Origin: Acridotheres tristis
Taxonomy: Eukaryota; Chordata; Aves; Passeriformes; Sturnidae
Reading direction: 5' to 3'
DNA length: 64,000 nucleotides
Assembly: GCA_037013685.1 (NCBI GenBank)
Contig: CM072884.1
Coordinates: 98,746,048-98,810,047, forward strand
Below, one piece after another: positions 24,599 to 36,955 of this stretch; the first letter of the stretch is position 1, and each line of letters starts with the position of its first letter. Position numbers and translations under genes: made by a program. Under the pieces are notes generated by a model. The model had not been told where the DNA came from and made no database searches. It saw only the letters and a list, made by a program, of their open reading frames with translations.

Positions 24599-27500
24599 AT
24601 TTATTCACACATTTTAACTTCATTTTCGACATTCTTTGCAGCTCTTTGTAGTTTATTATATGGGGAACAAAAGGGCAAACCCCAGGTTTTTTCTTATTTA
24701 CAGATAAAGGATACTATGCTGTGATTCCAGTGACTGATTTGCTTTCTTGACTCGGTAACCCCAAATTAATCCACAGCTCTTCAGCACCGAAATACACTGG
24801 GTCAGAGTTAGAACTGTGGGCTGTATTGGAAAATCAGAGCATTTTCCAATTTATTTTTCCTTTTTGATCTAGTGCAGCATATTGCCTGTGTTGAAACTAA
24901 ACAGAACTAACTTTGTAATCTCTAGTGTACAGCCTAAATTTCTTTTTCAAATAGGTTTTGAATAACAAAATATAGTTACTGTTGACATTCAGTCAACAAA
25001 ATATTTTTTAAAATACCTAATAAATAGAAATGTCTGATAGCACTCATTTTTTAATGCAGAAACTAAAGAATGACTGTTCCTAAGGGAAATAAGACACTGT
25101 CTGGGAGTCCTGGAACAGCCAACCTATGTGAGACAGTGCAGCACATCCTGAATTTGTGCTGTGTAACACAGCTTTTGGCAGAGCAGAACTGCCATATCTA
25201 AGTGAAGCTGATGGACCTGGGTCACATCTTTCCTATGGAAGCAATTATTGCTGGGTGGTTTTAGAGTAATCTCCTTCAGGGTAGTCTGGGAGGTAATTTC
25301 GTCCCTGACTGGCTCTTCCAAACATATCTGTTCACTCATGATTGTGCAGAAGGTAATGTTTGGGAGCAAATGAGACAGATGCAGTCCTATGGTTCAGGCT
25401 TGATGTACTTCCTTTGCCATATCTTTCTGAAAAAAGCCTTAGCCCTAATTACTGGTTTCTCTGTGAAAGCATGTAGGAAATCAGCTGGTTTTAGCAATAG
25501 AAATTTTGTCTCAGAGATGTTCACTAGTGCTGAATTCTGGTCCAACACCAGGAGGTAGGGTTTTGTTTGTGCTTTGCTCTTGGCTTTTGTTTGTTTTTTT
25601 TTTCTCCAAAGAGTTGTAAAATATTGATGTTCTTTGTGTGTGAACATTAATCAGGGGGTGGTGGGTGAGTGAGGCTTCTTCAGGGGTCAGGCTTTGCTGC
25701 TGTGCAAAGCCGCTGTGAAATTGGAGGCATTTCTGCTGACAGTTTGAGAGGTTCTAAGGTGAGGAATGGGATGAAGCACAGTGATTGGGACTGATCTGAT
25801 CTTCTCTAGGCTTTTTGCTCTGGAAGGGCATGACCTTCAGTGCATATGGACCACAGTGAACCCACTGAGTGAATATATAAAATGTCTCTGAGGAAAGAAG
25901 CAACTTTACATTTAGTGTTCAAATGCAAGTAAGAGAAAGAGAATGATACTGGAATAGACACAGGAGTGTCAGGAAGGACAGGTGCCTTGTTTTAAACAGA
26001 CACTATTTATGGTTTAATTAGATTCCCGTGTTAGTCCCTAGGTCTGAAAGGAAATGGAAGAGGTATTCAAAATTCCAAAGGTTATGATTAGAAATTGGAC
26101 TAGTCTGAGCAGGTAACAAAATCTGCCTTTTCCTCTTTGTCTCTCTCAGGAGTGCAGTGGCTGGTGGAGGAAAATGTACTTCTTATGATTGGGTGACCTG
26201 ATTTTGTCTCCCACTTGTACAACACAGCCTCTTGTAAGAAAACGACTAGTCTTAAATTCATACATAATTGCACAGCAGGGAGACTGAGTTTAAAAATGCA
26301 GATTTCAGTGTGTTAAGGAGCAGAAATCTGTTTTGAACCCTTGAACTTCCTTTGTTGTTTAAATGGCCACCTACAGAACCCGTCTTCAGAGAGCCAGTGA
26401 AACACAGTAGCTTCTTTTATATGGAACAGTATCTTCCCCCACCCCTCTCTTTCTCCCCTCCTTTCTGACATGAATGTAATACTCTATCCTTGTAACAGAG
26501 GACACGAATTATGGAACTTAGAGCCTATGTATGTCTAGGCTATACAGTTGCAGCAAATGAGGGTATATTCTGCTAATCGGTGGTACTGAGCTTGGGAACA
26601 GTGTTATCTTTCTTTTCTTGAGAAAATGAGCTATGTGCTTTATTTTACATATTTTCTTATTGAATAGGAGCTCGGTTAGTAGGTACAAGCCTCCTCCTAA
26701 CTGTATCAAAGGGGCTCATGTTTATATATTTGTCCTCAGATGTTCAAAATCGTGTTCTTCTGCTGCAATTTGGCAACTTAAGAAAGCATCAAATATACAC
26801 ACTCTACTGTTGCTCTCCCATATAATTAAGTGCTATAAAGGTAAATTCATGTTATGAATATGTTTTTATAGAGCTTGTACTTTATCATACTTGCTAAAGC
26901 CTTAATGTAAAGGGCAATGTTGACAACTGTGCTGTGACTAACTCATATGAGTATCAGCAAGGAAATTAAAAGAGTGTGGGATACTTTGTTTCATATAAAT
27001 GACTTCCTAAACTTTGAGCTTTGCAATTTTTCATTTTTCATGTCAAAAACAAACCAAAGAAATTAAGCTCAAACAAATCACCATAACAGCAAACGTGTGG
27101 AAAAACAAATTTTGTAGAATGGGTTATTTGAACATAAAGAGGCTTTAGGCCTTGTAGACCTGGGTTAGCATACACCCATGATGCAAAATACATTTTTACG
27201 TCACTTAAGCTAAGGTAAAATAAAAATACGACATTGGGGGAATTAACTCTTTCACAGTTGTGTTCTTGTCTCTGTGTTGATGTAGAATTGGATAAAGTCG
27301 TGTTCTAGCCCTCCTGGGGACCTTCTTAAGTGTGGCCTGTCCTTTGAAACATTTTGGGAGATACTGCAGGGAGAAGGTGTCTGTCCTGTCTTGACATGGA
27401 GGCAGAAGTGATGTCTGTGATGTTATCATGGCAACTTGCTTCGGTATGCAGCTAGGAGTTGATTGTCTAGAGCCTGAATGGCCTGAACTCCTTTATGAGA

Positions 27501-30500
27501 TCTCATGTCCCATGGCACAATACCCACAAACTGGCAGTCACCAGGCATGTGGGTTTCTCATTCTGATGATAGGGCCTTTCAGAAGGAGGTGTTTGCCCTC
27601 AAAATGTAACTTTGCTTGGGAGATTGTTAGGCTGCATGCAGCAATGATGGGGCAGGGAGAATAATTTCTGCAAATGTTCTTTCATAGGGGAGGGAGGCTG
27701 TTGGCTGGTTTTGGAATATGCTTACAAGTGTGGGGAGTGTGGCTGCATCCTTGTGCAGGTTTAAAGTCAGGCTAGGACTTCTGTTTTCTTTTGCAAGCAG
27801 AGACACCGTTTTGTGCTTAAAACACTGAAACATTAAGACATTTGCTTTGCAGGAGAAAACAAAGTGTTTATTCGTGCTGCTTACTTCATCTCTGTGGAAA
27901 TTAGTTTGATTGTTTTCGGACCCTTTGTCACTGCATGACATGAGGAAAGGGTGGATGGCCTAGGAGTAGCCTCTGGAAGATGATAGTGAGTCAAACAGTG
28001 AAGCTGAGAGTTCTTTAAGTTATTCATTGCCTTAAAGTGTAAACTGTGCATGAGAGAAATGCATTGTTCTGAGCACACTTTGCTGAGTGTGCAAATGAAG
28101 CTAAGGCATTTTGTTCTTATCTTGTTACAGCTTTATTCCTGAATGTAATTAACAGCTATTTTATTAATCTTATTCATTTTATGCATAAGCTGTACTGTTT
28201 CAGAGATTCTGTTACTACCTGTTTGGAAAAACACTGGTGGAAAGAGGACCTTGTAAAATGGTTGATGAACAGTTGCTCTTGGTTCAAGATTGCTGACACT
28301 CTGGACAGTGCTGACAACTTCTGGGATTTTATTGACCATCTTGGACTGCCAAAAACTAGAGTCATATGCTCATTTGAGCATTAGCTCTCTGTGTTTAAAA
28401 AGAAACAAGTTACTAGCTAGTCTGGTTGTAAACATTAGTATTTTGAGCTCTAGAGTTTCACAGCTACAAAGGTGAATGGAGAGCACTAAACTACCATTTA
28501 TCAAACAACCCACAGAGCCCTGGTACTTCTGAGTATATGTTGATGCAGACTCTGTTTTAGAAGCCAATGGCATTTGACTACTGCTGTCTGAATACTTGAA
28601 CTTGGCAATAATGGACAGAGATTGGTGTATGAGCTCCCTTATAAGGTGATTCTACTTGGAACTGATCTAAGCATCTTAAAATAAATCCAAAGCACAAATA
28701 AATGGTGGTTGTCTGTCTAGAGAATTTCCTGATAGGCATATTGCTATGTTTTCTCTAACTGCAATTAGAGGCGATTTTCCATCCCACTTAAAAAAACTTT
28801 ACTGCTTCATTCACTATGTACTTCCATAGGGCTTTCTCCTCTCCAATTTTTACAGAGGAGGTCTTGGTAAATTTTGTTATTTAACCTGGAAGTGGTAGTT
28901 TTAACTGGCAGTGATAGTACCTTCTATTTTTGCAAAGAAAGTTTAAAATTATGGAAGAATAACTGTTAAAATTGGTTGAATTGAGATATTTTTCTTTCAG
29001 AATTGGCCAATGCATATGACAGTGCTTAGATCTTTTTCTCTTGACATTCCTCTTATTAACTCATTTCTAAATTACAAGAATCTAAGATAAATGTTAAGGA
29101 GCGGCCTTTTTTTTTTTTTTCTCTAAAACACTCTTTTTAATGCTTGTAATCTCTTAAGCTATTAAATAGCTGAATAGACTTAGTTAAAACCTGTCCTCAT
29201 TTTATGATTCAGAGGCTGCATATGCTATGACCAGCATTTCATATTATGCATTCCATCTATCTGGAAATAATGTGATAAAGGAAGTGAGGGATACTTTCTG
29301 GCTTTGATAGCTATAAGTTTACTTATAGAAAACACAACTCAGTATTTATGTCTCCATCTGAATGTGTTTTAATAAGGGAGTTGGAGCAGCACCATCAATA
29401 CCATTGTCTGTGTACAGACTGAGTAGAACAGCCAGAGCCTTCAGGATTAGACCTGTTAATAGATATGTTTGGTTGTGTCCTTAAATCTGTCTGTTTTTCT
29501 ATTTCTTTTGATCTAATGAATCTTAAGGCTTGTGAGCTTGGCTTCAGGCTCTAAAATACAAAGGCTTTTATCACAGCAATTGATAGTAGAAGCACAATAA
29601 CCGTTTTGGATTCACATGGAGCCCTCTCCTTCTTAGCATTAATACTATTCATTTTATTCTTATTTTGCGATACATACTGCTTTTTTTTTTTTCTTTTGTT
29701 TTTTTAATCTACTGCAGAACTGCAGTTATTGGAACAAAGTCAGTTTGTTCTCCATTCTCAAGGCTAGGCTGTCTTCCCTCACTAAACTGGAATTTCTGTG
29801 ATTTTAGTCCTTCTGTTCAGCTTCCTGGTTCAACTCCACTATGGCAGGCCCTTTCTCCAAGCATTTCTGGCCATGCCTTCCCACGCATATCACATCTCAT
29901 GGTGGAAATTCCTCTCTTGGTGGGGTTTGCTCATAACAGCAGAGCCTTAAGTGTTGTTGAACCTGACTGAAGGCCATGAAAAGCAGTGTCAGGAAACCTG
30001 CTGATTTCAAGAGGCACTGGATCAGGATAGCAGTGGAAAGGGAAGAGGTGAGAAGATGGGAGGAGAGAAAAAGGACCTGGTTCAGAATCAGGAAAATAGT
30101 GTTATTCCTAAGTGGTTAGCATGTCTTTTCTGTTTTCCACCCCTTTGAGAGGATGGATTCCTGGCTGGTCACATGGCCTGGGATGTAGGGTTTTATCTGC
30201 CATTAGTTATGCTCCATGGCTCTTTCCAGTGCCCACTTTTTTCACTTTCATTGCAACGTGCACTTGAAAAATAGGTAATTAAAAAAATTATCTATTCCTA
30301 TGTGTCAGGTGTGCATTCGAAGTTGAGCAATATTTTCTCAGCACTTGAATTTATTTTCAGATTATCATTTTCATTGGCAGTTCAAAGTTTATGTAGCCTC
30401 CATGACATCAGGAGAGCCATTTCACTGGTAATCAGGGGGACACTTGGGGTAACTCTGGGATATGACTGCATTGTTCATCTTGGCTCTGTGCTGGCACCCA

Positions 30501-32503
30501 TCTCCCCTTTCATCATGTTCAGGAGCATGGTCTTAGCACTGTTAAAATTTGGGGTTAGTTTTAGCAGGACTTGTAAACAGGAAAGGCAGTGTGTTGTGTC
30601 TTACTCTAAAAGCAGGGGCTCTGGGTTGGGGATTTTTGTGTTTTTTTATCCTCTCCAAAACTACTAACTGGGATTGTTTATATTTTACAATATTATTACT
30701 CCTGTTATGAGCTGCCTAAGGCAGCCACATCAAAGTACTGCAGAGCGTGCATGGTGCCAGCTTGAATAATAGCAACAAATGCTGCTCTCCCAAACCTTGG
30801 TTTGATTTTATTGTTCCAGTAGGAAATGAGTTGGTGTGATCCCTCTGTCTGTGAGAGTTTTTGACTAGAGATCATTGTTCTGGCACTCAAATCCCTATTT
30901 TACTTAGAAAAGAAGGAAATACTTTGAGCTGATGCTTAGATAAAAGCTGTGAATGATATTTATCATTCTCTGAAGGAGTTTTATTTTCTTTCAATTTAAG
31001 ACTTCACAGCAAAATCCCCCATTTGATTTAATTTTAGTTTTTTTGTTGTCTCTGAGGTGGCTGAAGCAGTGGCAGTGTTGTCTCAGCTCCCAGCAGGCAC
31101 CCCAAATGATGTCCTGGCCATATGGATTTTGCCATTGGTTTCAGTGAGGATGCTCTCTTGGCCACTGTCTGCACAGGAAGAACTCACGTGTGGGCTCACA
31201 GGGGCTGCTGTTACTTTTGGGTGACATGGGCCTCTGCTACCTGGCTTTGAGTGTGGTGGGGATAGAGTTGCCCATTGAAGTCATCTTCTCTGTCCTAGGG
31301 CTCCAGCAGCCACTGCAAGCCACAGGGTTGGGAGGAAAGGCTTCAGTACACTCTGTCTCAGCTTATGTGTCTGAAATGAAGCCATTTTTTCCATGCTTAC
31401 AATGGCAGGAAGTATCATATTGAGATCCTGACTATATGTACACACACTGATTTTTGTAGTGTGGATTGTGAAGTGAAAAATGGTCCTAATTCTGAATGGA
31501 GACTCTTCGTGTTTCAGCCTGTTGCTGTCATTGTCTGAAGAATAATTTTAAAAGGGACTGTAATTTGTGCCCTTCCCTTCCCTTCTTTTTCCCCCAGTTT
31601 TCCGTTTTGGAAAGATGTCATGGGTTGTCCTATATCTTAGTGTCTGGCAGCAGCCTTTAAAATGTGCTTAAATGGAAAGGATTAATTTGCACCAGTCTTG
31701 CAGAAATCCAGCCAGTTCCTAGCAGGAATCTGACTCAGCACTAGTAGACCCAAGAGAGGACAAGCATGTTAAAGTTGTTTGTTTGGTTGCTCGTTTTTAG
31801 AAACCTGTGTTTCCATGGGGCAAAATGGATAATATTTCATGAACATGCCATTTTTGTAAGAGTGCTAAGGTACAAATCCATCACAATGACTTGTGAGCTC
31901 CTTGTATTTAAGTTTCAAGTGTCTGGCTTTCAAAGCATGGTCCATCTGCAGTGGCTGTTAGTGGTGAACTATTAGTGATAAACTGTGCTCACACAAACCT
32001 TCCTGACTGGTTTCACTGTACTCTGCCAACTGTGCCATCCTGCTTCAAAACTTGGGAAGTGTGGATGTTCAGCAAGAGTAAGCTTGAAAAAATATCATTC
32101 TCACATAGATAAGAAAGTTCTCAAGCCTCAAATTCTGTGGACTTTCAGAAGAATCTTTCTGGCCAAACCATTAGAAGTAATCAAGAAGCTAAATGCTTGA
32201 AAAAAACTAATTAAAGGCAATCAAGCTACTTGGTAGGAGCTTCAGCTATGTTGGTAAAAAGGGATGTTTGCCACTTTGCCACATGCTATACTTTAAAAGA
32301 GAATGTTTGGCAAACTTCTTTGTATTGTAAAATTTTTCATAATTTTACCCATTTCTGTAACTTGCATATGATTAAGGAAGAGACAGGAGTTTGTTTGCAT
32401 TGCGATGTAAACATTTTTACAATATAAAAAGTCACAAATCTGTGAAAAAAATAATCTGGAAAATGAACTCAATTTTTATGCTATTTTCTTGTAAAATAAT
32501 CCT

Positions 32504-32527
32504 TAAAAAAAAAAAAAAGAAAAAAAG
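32504..32527. repeat. Poly-A tract
   Basis: An A-rich run of about two dozen bases interrupted by a single G. It could mark the tail of an old retroposed sequence on the + strand, but the preceding sequence shows no recognisable repeat or gene. Confidence 0.6.
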
Positions 32528-33007
32528 GTGGAAATGTTTACATTAAAGCCACATAAAGTTTACTGTATTAGGCTGTTGACCAGAAGCCTGGATTGCTGTA
32601 GCTTGTCACCCAGAAGAGTTGCCTAAGAGGGCTGTTGGAAACATAAAAACAAATCAGCAAGTGACAAATTCAAGGCTATGTGAGGTGAACCCTTGGCCAG
32701 CTGGGGAGCTCTTCACCTAAACTTCCTAAACTTTTGGGCCACCAACAAAAGGGAGATCTGCTGAATGCTGATAAATGCAGAGGCATCTGCTCTATTCCAG
32801 AGGGACACATTGCTGGAAACAGGACACTGGAGAGCAAAGTCACTGCATGTTCTTTTGGCTTGGGTAGATTTTGGTGGTGCTATTTGTTTTTTGGGAGGTG
32901 CTGCCACATCAGATTTGTGTAGAGTGAGTGGAGCCAGCTCCTGCAATGTCTCCCCCATGTAATACAGTGTCCTGTAAGCCAAAAGCCCATCAAGGGACAG
33001 AAGGAAG

Positions 33008-33065
33008 GCTGCTGAGCTGCACAGAATGTTGGTCTGACCTAGCAAGGGTCTTGTATTCTTTGGTT
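33008..33065 (+). mobile_element. Possible ancient CR1/L3-type LINE tail
   Basis: The stretch containing TTGGTCTGACCTAGCAAGG followed by a T-rich end resembles the 3' end of old CR1/L3-like elements (GGTCTGACCCAGTATGGC-like then TTCTTATG). Similarity is partial and limited to some 30-50 bases, and the upstream sequence was not matched. It may be chance. Confidence 0.3.
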
Positions 33066-36000
33066 CACACCAGCAGTTAGTAGGCCAGAAGATTGTGTGG
33101 CTTCTGCAATGATTCACACGTTATCACTTTTACCTTCAATTTAATTTGCTTTCCCATTTCTTTTGAACATATGAAGATCTTGTAGAATATAATTGATGCA
33201 AGTATAGTTTGTACCAGTTTTACAAGCCTTGCTTCTGAATTTGGCCCAGAATCTATAAACCTTTGGCTTCTAGAACGTAATGAAACCACAAAAAATGAGC
33301 AAGCAGTGTTAATAAAGAATCAATCAGAGCATTGGCTTAGCTATTACAGCTATTAAAATTGCTCAAACAAGGTATGTGCAGAGCTCAGACAGCTCAACAC
33401 TGTGCCACTGAAGTCGGTTTCACAGCTTTCTCTGACTTGTCCCTTAATTTTCAGTAAAGCATATAACAGTATTCCTCAAAACTTTCATGGAACTAATTTT
33501 AATTTATCTGGGTATATGCACTGCCTAGGTGGTTGAAAAAGCTGGCAGCATTGAAGCCTTATTAGAATAAAGAACAGGCAGTTCTCATTCTGGAGCCTAG
33601 AGCTCTGTGTGTGCAGTGGGGACACCCACCCGGAGGTGCAGGCCAGGTTTGCAGCTGAAGAGTGCCCGTGATTGAGGGAGGAAGGTGACATGATGTTCTT
33701 TCATAGCTGTTCTCATCTCTCATTTCTGAGGTGTCTTCACATTTGTTTTGCTCCAAAGCTGAATAACAAATGACTGTGTCCTTCCTGGTAAAAATGTCTT
33801 TTCCATTCTTCTGTTTATACTTTCTTTATGTCTTATTGAGCATTTCCAGAGTTCACTTGCAGTGATGGCCTGGGAGCGTGATTAAATCATGATTTACTAA
33901 ACCCTGCCAAACCTAAAGTGAAATATGTTTAACATTCTCCAGCTGTTCATCATACATAATCCTTGACTTATTTTTTTTTTTTTTAATATTGAACTGGTAT
34001 CCTGTAAAAACACTCCTGGGAAAGCTGCTGATTTGCTTCTATGCCAGCAAGAGGTTCTTTACTTGCTAAAAAAGCAGCATCATATGCTTGACACCTTGGT
34101 TCTAATGGGTAACAAATACCAGCTGGTAGTGTCCCAAAACACAGAGCACTTCCAGGATGGAACAGTAAACTCAGTCTTACATAACAATTCTCACAACACA
34201 CACTAAATGAGACCTGTAAAGTTGTGATGGTGTGCAGGTGCTCTGGCTCCAGGAGCAGAGGAAAGGAAAGGTGGTCAGTAATTGCAATGCATGTAGGTAA
34301 TTTTGTCATTCCTTAAAAGTTAGGAAATGCTTTCACTGAGGCAAAGCTTTGGCTTTCTCTCCCGTTATTTTCCATGATCCTGTTCTGTATTTTGGGCCTG
34401 TGCTATTAGAATTTGAATTGTGGAAGCTCCAGGTACCTGCTTAAACCCAGGCTTCTGGTTTCTGTATTGAGCTATTTGTTGCATTCCTTAGCTCTGTTTG
34501 GCTGGCTGGATATTTCCCCACACACTGAGTGCCAAGTGACTGCTTCCTTGCTTTCCTCTTAAAAGTAGCTGTGCCCATCATGAAGACTCTGGGACATGCA
34601 GGCAAATATTGGCACTTGTAGCATCCTCCTGTGAGATGGCTTTGCAGGAGACACAAGTTGTGACTCTGTGTACGAGGAGATCTTGCCAGGTCTTTGCAGG
34701 GTTTGGAGCCAGACCCTTCAGGTACTCGGTGGGAGCAAGTTGTCACCATGTGGTGGAAGGTTTTATGGATTTCCCTCAAGTGATCTCTTCATGAAGTTTT
34801 CTCCTGATTCTTCTGAGATGGTTGCTGTCAATGATACTTAAAATCAAACTTGCTTTGGACCCTTGACTATGGTAGCACCAAGTGATGAGTCAGACAGACA
34901 TTAGAGAGGACAAAGCAGGAGGAGGGAGTATTCAAACTAATTTCAAGGATCTTTCTTTGCTGGAATATTTTTAATAGCCTCTGTCCTATCTTACTAATGG
35001 TGAAATCCTGATATTTTTCTGTAATGTGAGTTTAACAGAGATATAAACCTTTAAGCCAGCCACACCTGAGAACAATCTCTGAAGAGGCTGTGTCTGGTTA
35101 TTTGGGGGGTCCACTTTGAAGGAATGGATCTTATTTTAAAGTTGTATGTTTTAAGTTTGGGAAAGAGCCCTATGTCATTCACATAAGATTTCCAGTTGAT
35201 CATAAGGTAACTAAAATCTCATTCAAACAAGCTGGAGCCTGTTTACATATATTCAAGTGCAGTATCTATCCAAGTGCTATGTGTAGATTTCATTTTCTTT
35301 AATTGCTTATAGTGTGAATGATTAATTTGATGGAAAACTCTGCTGAAATAAAATAAGGATCTGTTTCTTGTCACTGTGTACTGTTTTAATGGGGAATGAA
35401 ATCTGGGATTTGAATGATTTGACAGTCAGCAAGACTGTCTTGTTTTTAACCACTCAATTTCAAACAGAGCAACAAGAAAAGAATACAAACCTATGAACAA
35501 GGGATTTGAGTTTCTTGACATCTGATTTTAACAACACAAAGCACCTCAAAAAATACGAGTTTTTCTTAATGTGTGACCCAGGAGGCTGGTGACACACTTG
35601 TTCAATACTGATCACCAGTGTCCTTTTGCATTCACTGATGGGCTTTAGGTGGGGAGGAACATTTTCATTAGCTCTGTCTCTGCTGAAGCTGTCTCCTAAC
35701 CAGGTGGTGCCAAACCAGAGCATGCCTATGCAGCTTAGGATGCAGCACAGTGGTGTCTTGGGGCTCTGACAAGCTGACTTCACCACTGGTGTTGTTGTTG
35801 TAGCACCATTGGCTTCAGTAGAACTCGGCTGGAGAGTAAGTGGCCCCTCACTTGGCTGCTCACCACAACCATTGTGACTGCTTCTGCTATTAGAGAATAA
35901 ATAGATTTTTTTCCATGGTTACAGTACATCTAGTCTTTAATGTTCTTGCTGATTACCACTGACCCAAAAAGTCTGCCTAGCATGCCTTTTATATGGAGTA

Positions 36001-36429
36001 TATGTCAGTGAAGCTTAAAGTCTCTTCTCCTCCCCTAGGCTTCACTCTGCAGTCATGTCTTTCAGACAGCTGAAATGCCAGATCTCATTCGCTGGACTTT
36101 GTAGGGAAGTGTTTGATCTAATCATGTCTGAATATTTTAAAAGGTTTGCTATAATGTAATTCTAGAAATGTGCTTTAAAAAGGTCTGTATCCCTGAAAAG
36201 GATGTGCATATAGTTTAAAGTTTTCCCTTCGGTGTCTCCCAGATTTGTGCCTATGGAAGTATTCCCTGTTTCCCATTATAATTATAAAAACCTGTCAGAG
36301 TGGTCCCTGTGTTTCTAGTGTCTTTTATGGTTTTGTTTGTATTTTTAAATATGAGTTGTGGCATTTGAACCTCGTGCTGACGAAGACTGTCAATGTAACA
36401 AACAGTTCCATCATCACTGCTGCGAAGTG

Positions 36430-36955
36430 TCTCGACCTCTTGGAAGGAGGATTACAAAACTGATCAGAGTGCTGGAGCACCTCTCCTATGAAGATGAACT
36501 GAGAGGAAGAGAAGAGAAGAGAAGAGAAGAGAAGAGAAGAGAAGAGAAGAGAAGAGAAGAGAAGAGAAGAGAAGAGAAGAGAAGAGAAGAGGGTTCTGAT
36601 GAGACCTTATAGCACTTTCTAGTACCTAGGAGAGGTCTACAAGAGAGCTGGAGAGGAACTTTTCACAAGGGTGTGTAATGATAAGACAAAGGGTATATTT
36701 ATATTAGCTATTTATAAATATTTCTATTTACTATTAGGAAAAAAATTCTTTACTGTGTGGGTGGTGATTTACTGGAACAGGTTGTCCAGGGAAGTTGTGG
36801 ATGCCTCATCCCTGGAAGCATTGAAGGCCAGAATGGATGGGGCTTTGAGCAATCTGGTCAATTAAGAGGTGTCCCTGCCCATGGCAGGGGGGTTAAAACT
36901 AGATGTTCTTTAAGGGTCCCATCCAATTCAAACCATTCTACAATGCTGTGATTCC
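36430..36955 (+). mobile_element. CR1 LINE, 5'-truncated copy split by a microsatellite
   Basis: This copy covers the end of the CR1 reverse-transcriptase ORF and the 3' UTR in + orientation. In one frame residues read LIRVLEHLSYEDELR, a hallmark of the CR1 ORF2 C-terminus. After an AGAAG microsatellite the element resumes with the part reading GATGAGACCTTATAGCACTTT. It continues through a conserved stretch (ACTGGAACAGGTTGTCCAGG, GTCCCTGCCCATGGCAGGGG) to a degenerate octamer tail at 36938-36955. The roughly 35 bases of CR1 expected between the two halves have been replaced by the repeat. The copy has no intact ORF. Confidence 0.92.
36505..36592 (+). repeat. (AGAAG)n pentanucleotide microsatellite inside CR1
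   Basis: About 17 near-perfect units of a purine-only pentamer occupy this stretch. The CR1 consensus has a short GAGAAGAGAAGG-like motif here, so the microsatellite probably grew by slippage from the element itself. In one frame it encodes an EEKRR-type repeat, which is not a protein signal. The purine/pyrimidine strand asymmetry makes triplex (H-DNA) formation possible, and length polymorphism is expected. Confidence 0.95.

Larger units (their letters stand above)
16966..36429. other. Intronic stretch without recognised genes
   Basis: Mostly unremarkable CpG-poor DNA. Exceptions listed separately are a CpG-enriched patch at 21480-21880, palindromes at 21428-21444 and 24584-24598, and a doubtful CR1 tail at 33008-33065. 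Homopolymer runs include T tracts near 22661-22678, 29108-29121, 29680-29691 and 33970-33984, and a long A-rich tract at 32504-32527. Open frames are short and overlap on both strands. None has recognisable domains. Confidence 0.6.

Noticed and set aside
36358..36612. Open frame with an EEKRR repeat, looking like a charged coiled-coil protein
   Set aside because: It is the CR1 ORF2 end followed by the (AGAAG)n microsatellite, not a gene.
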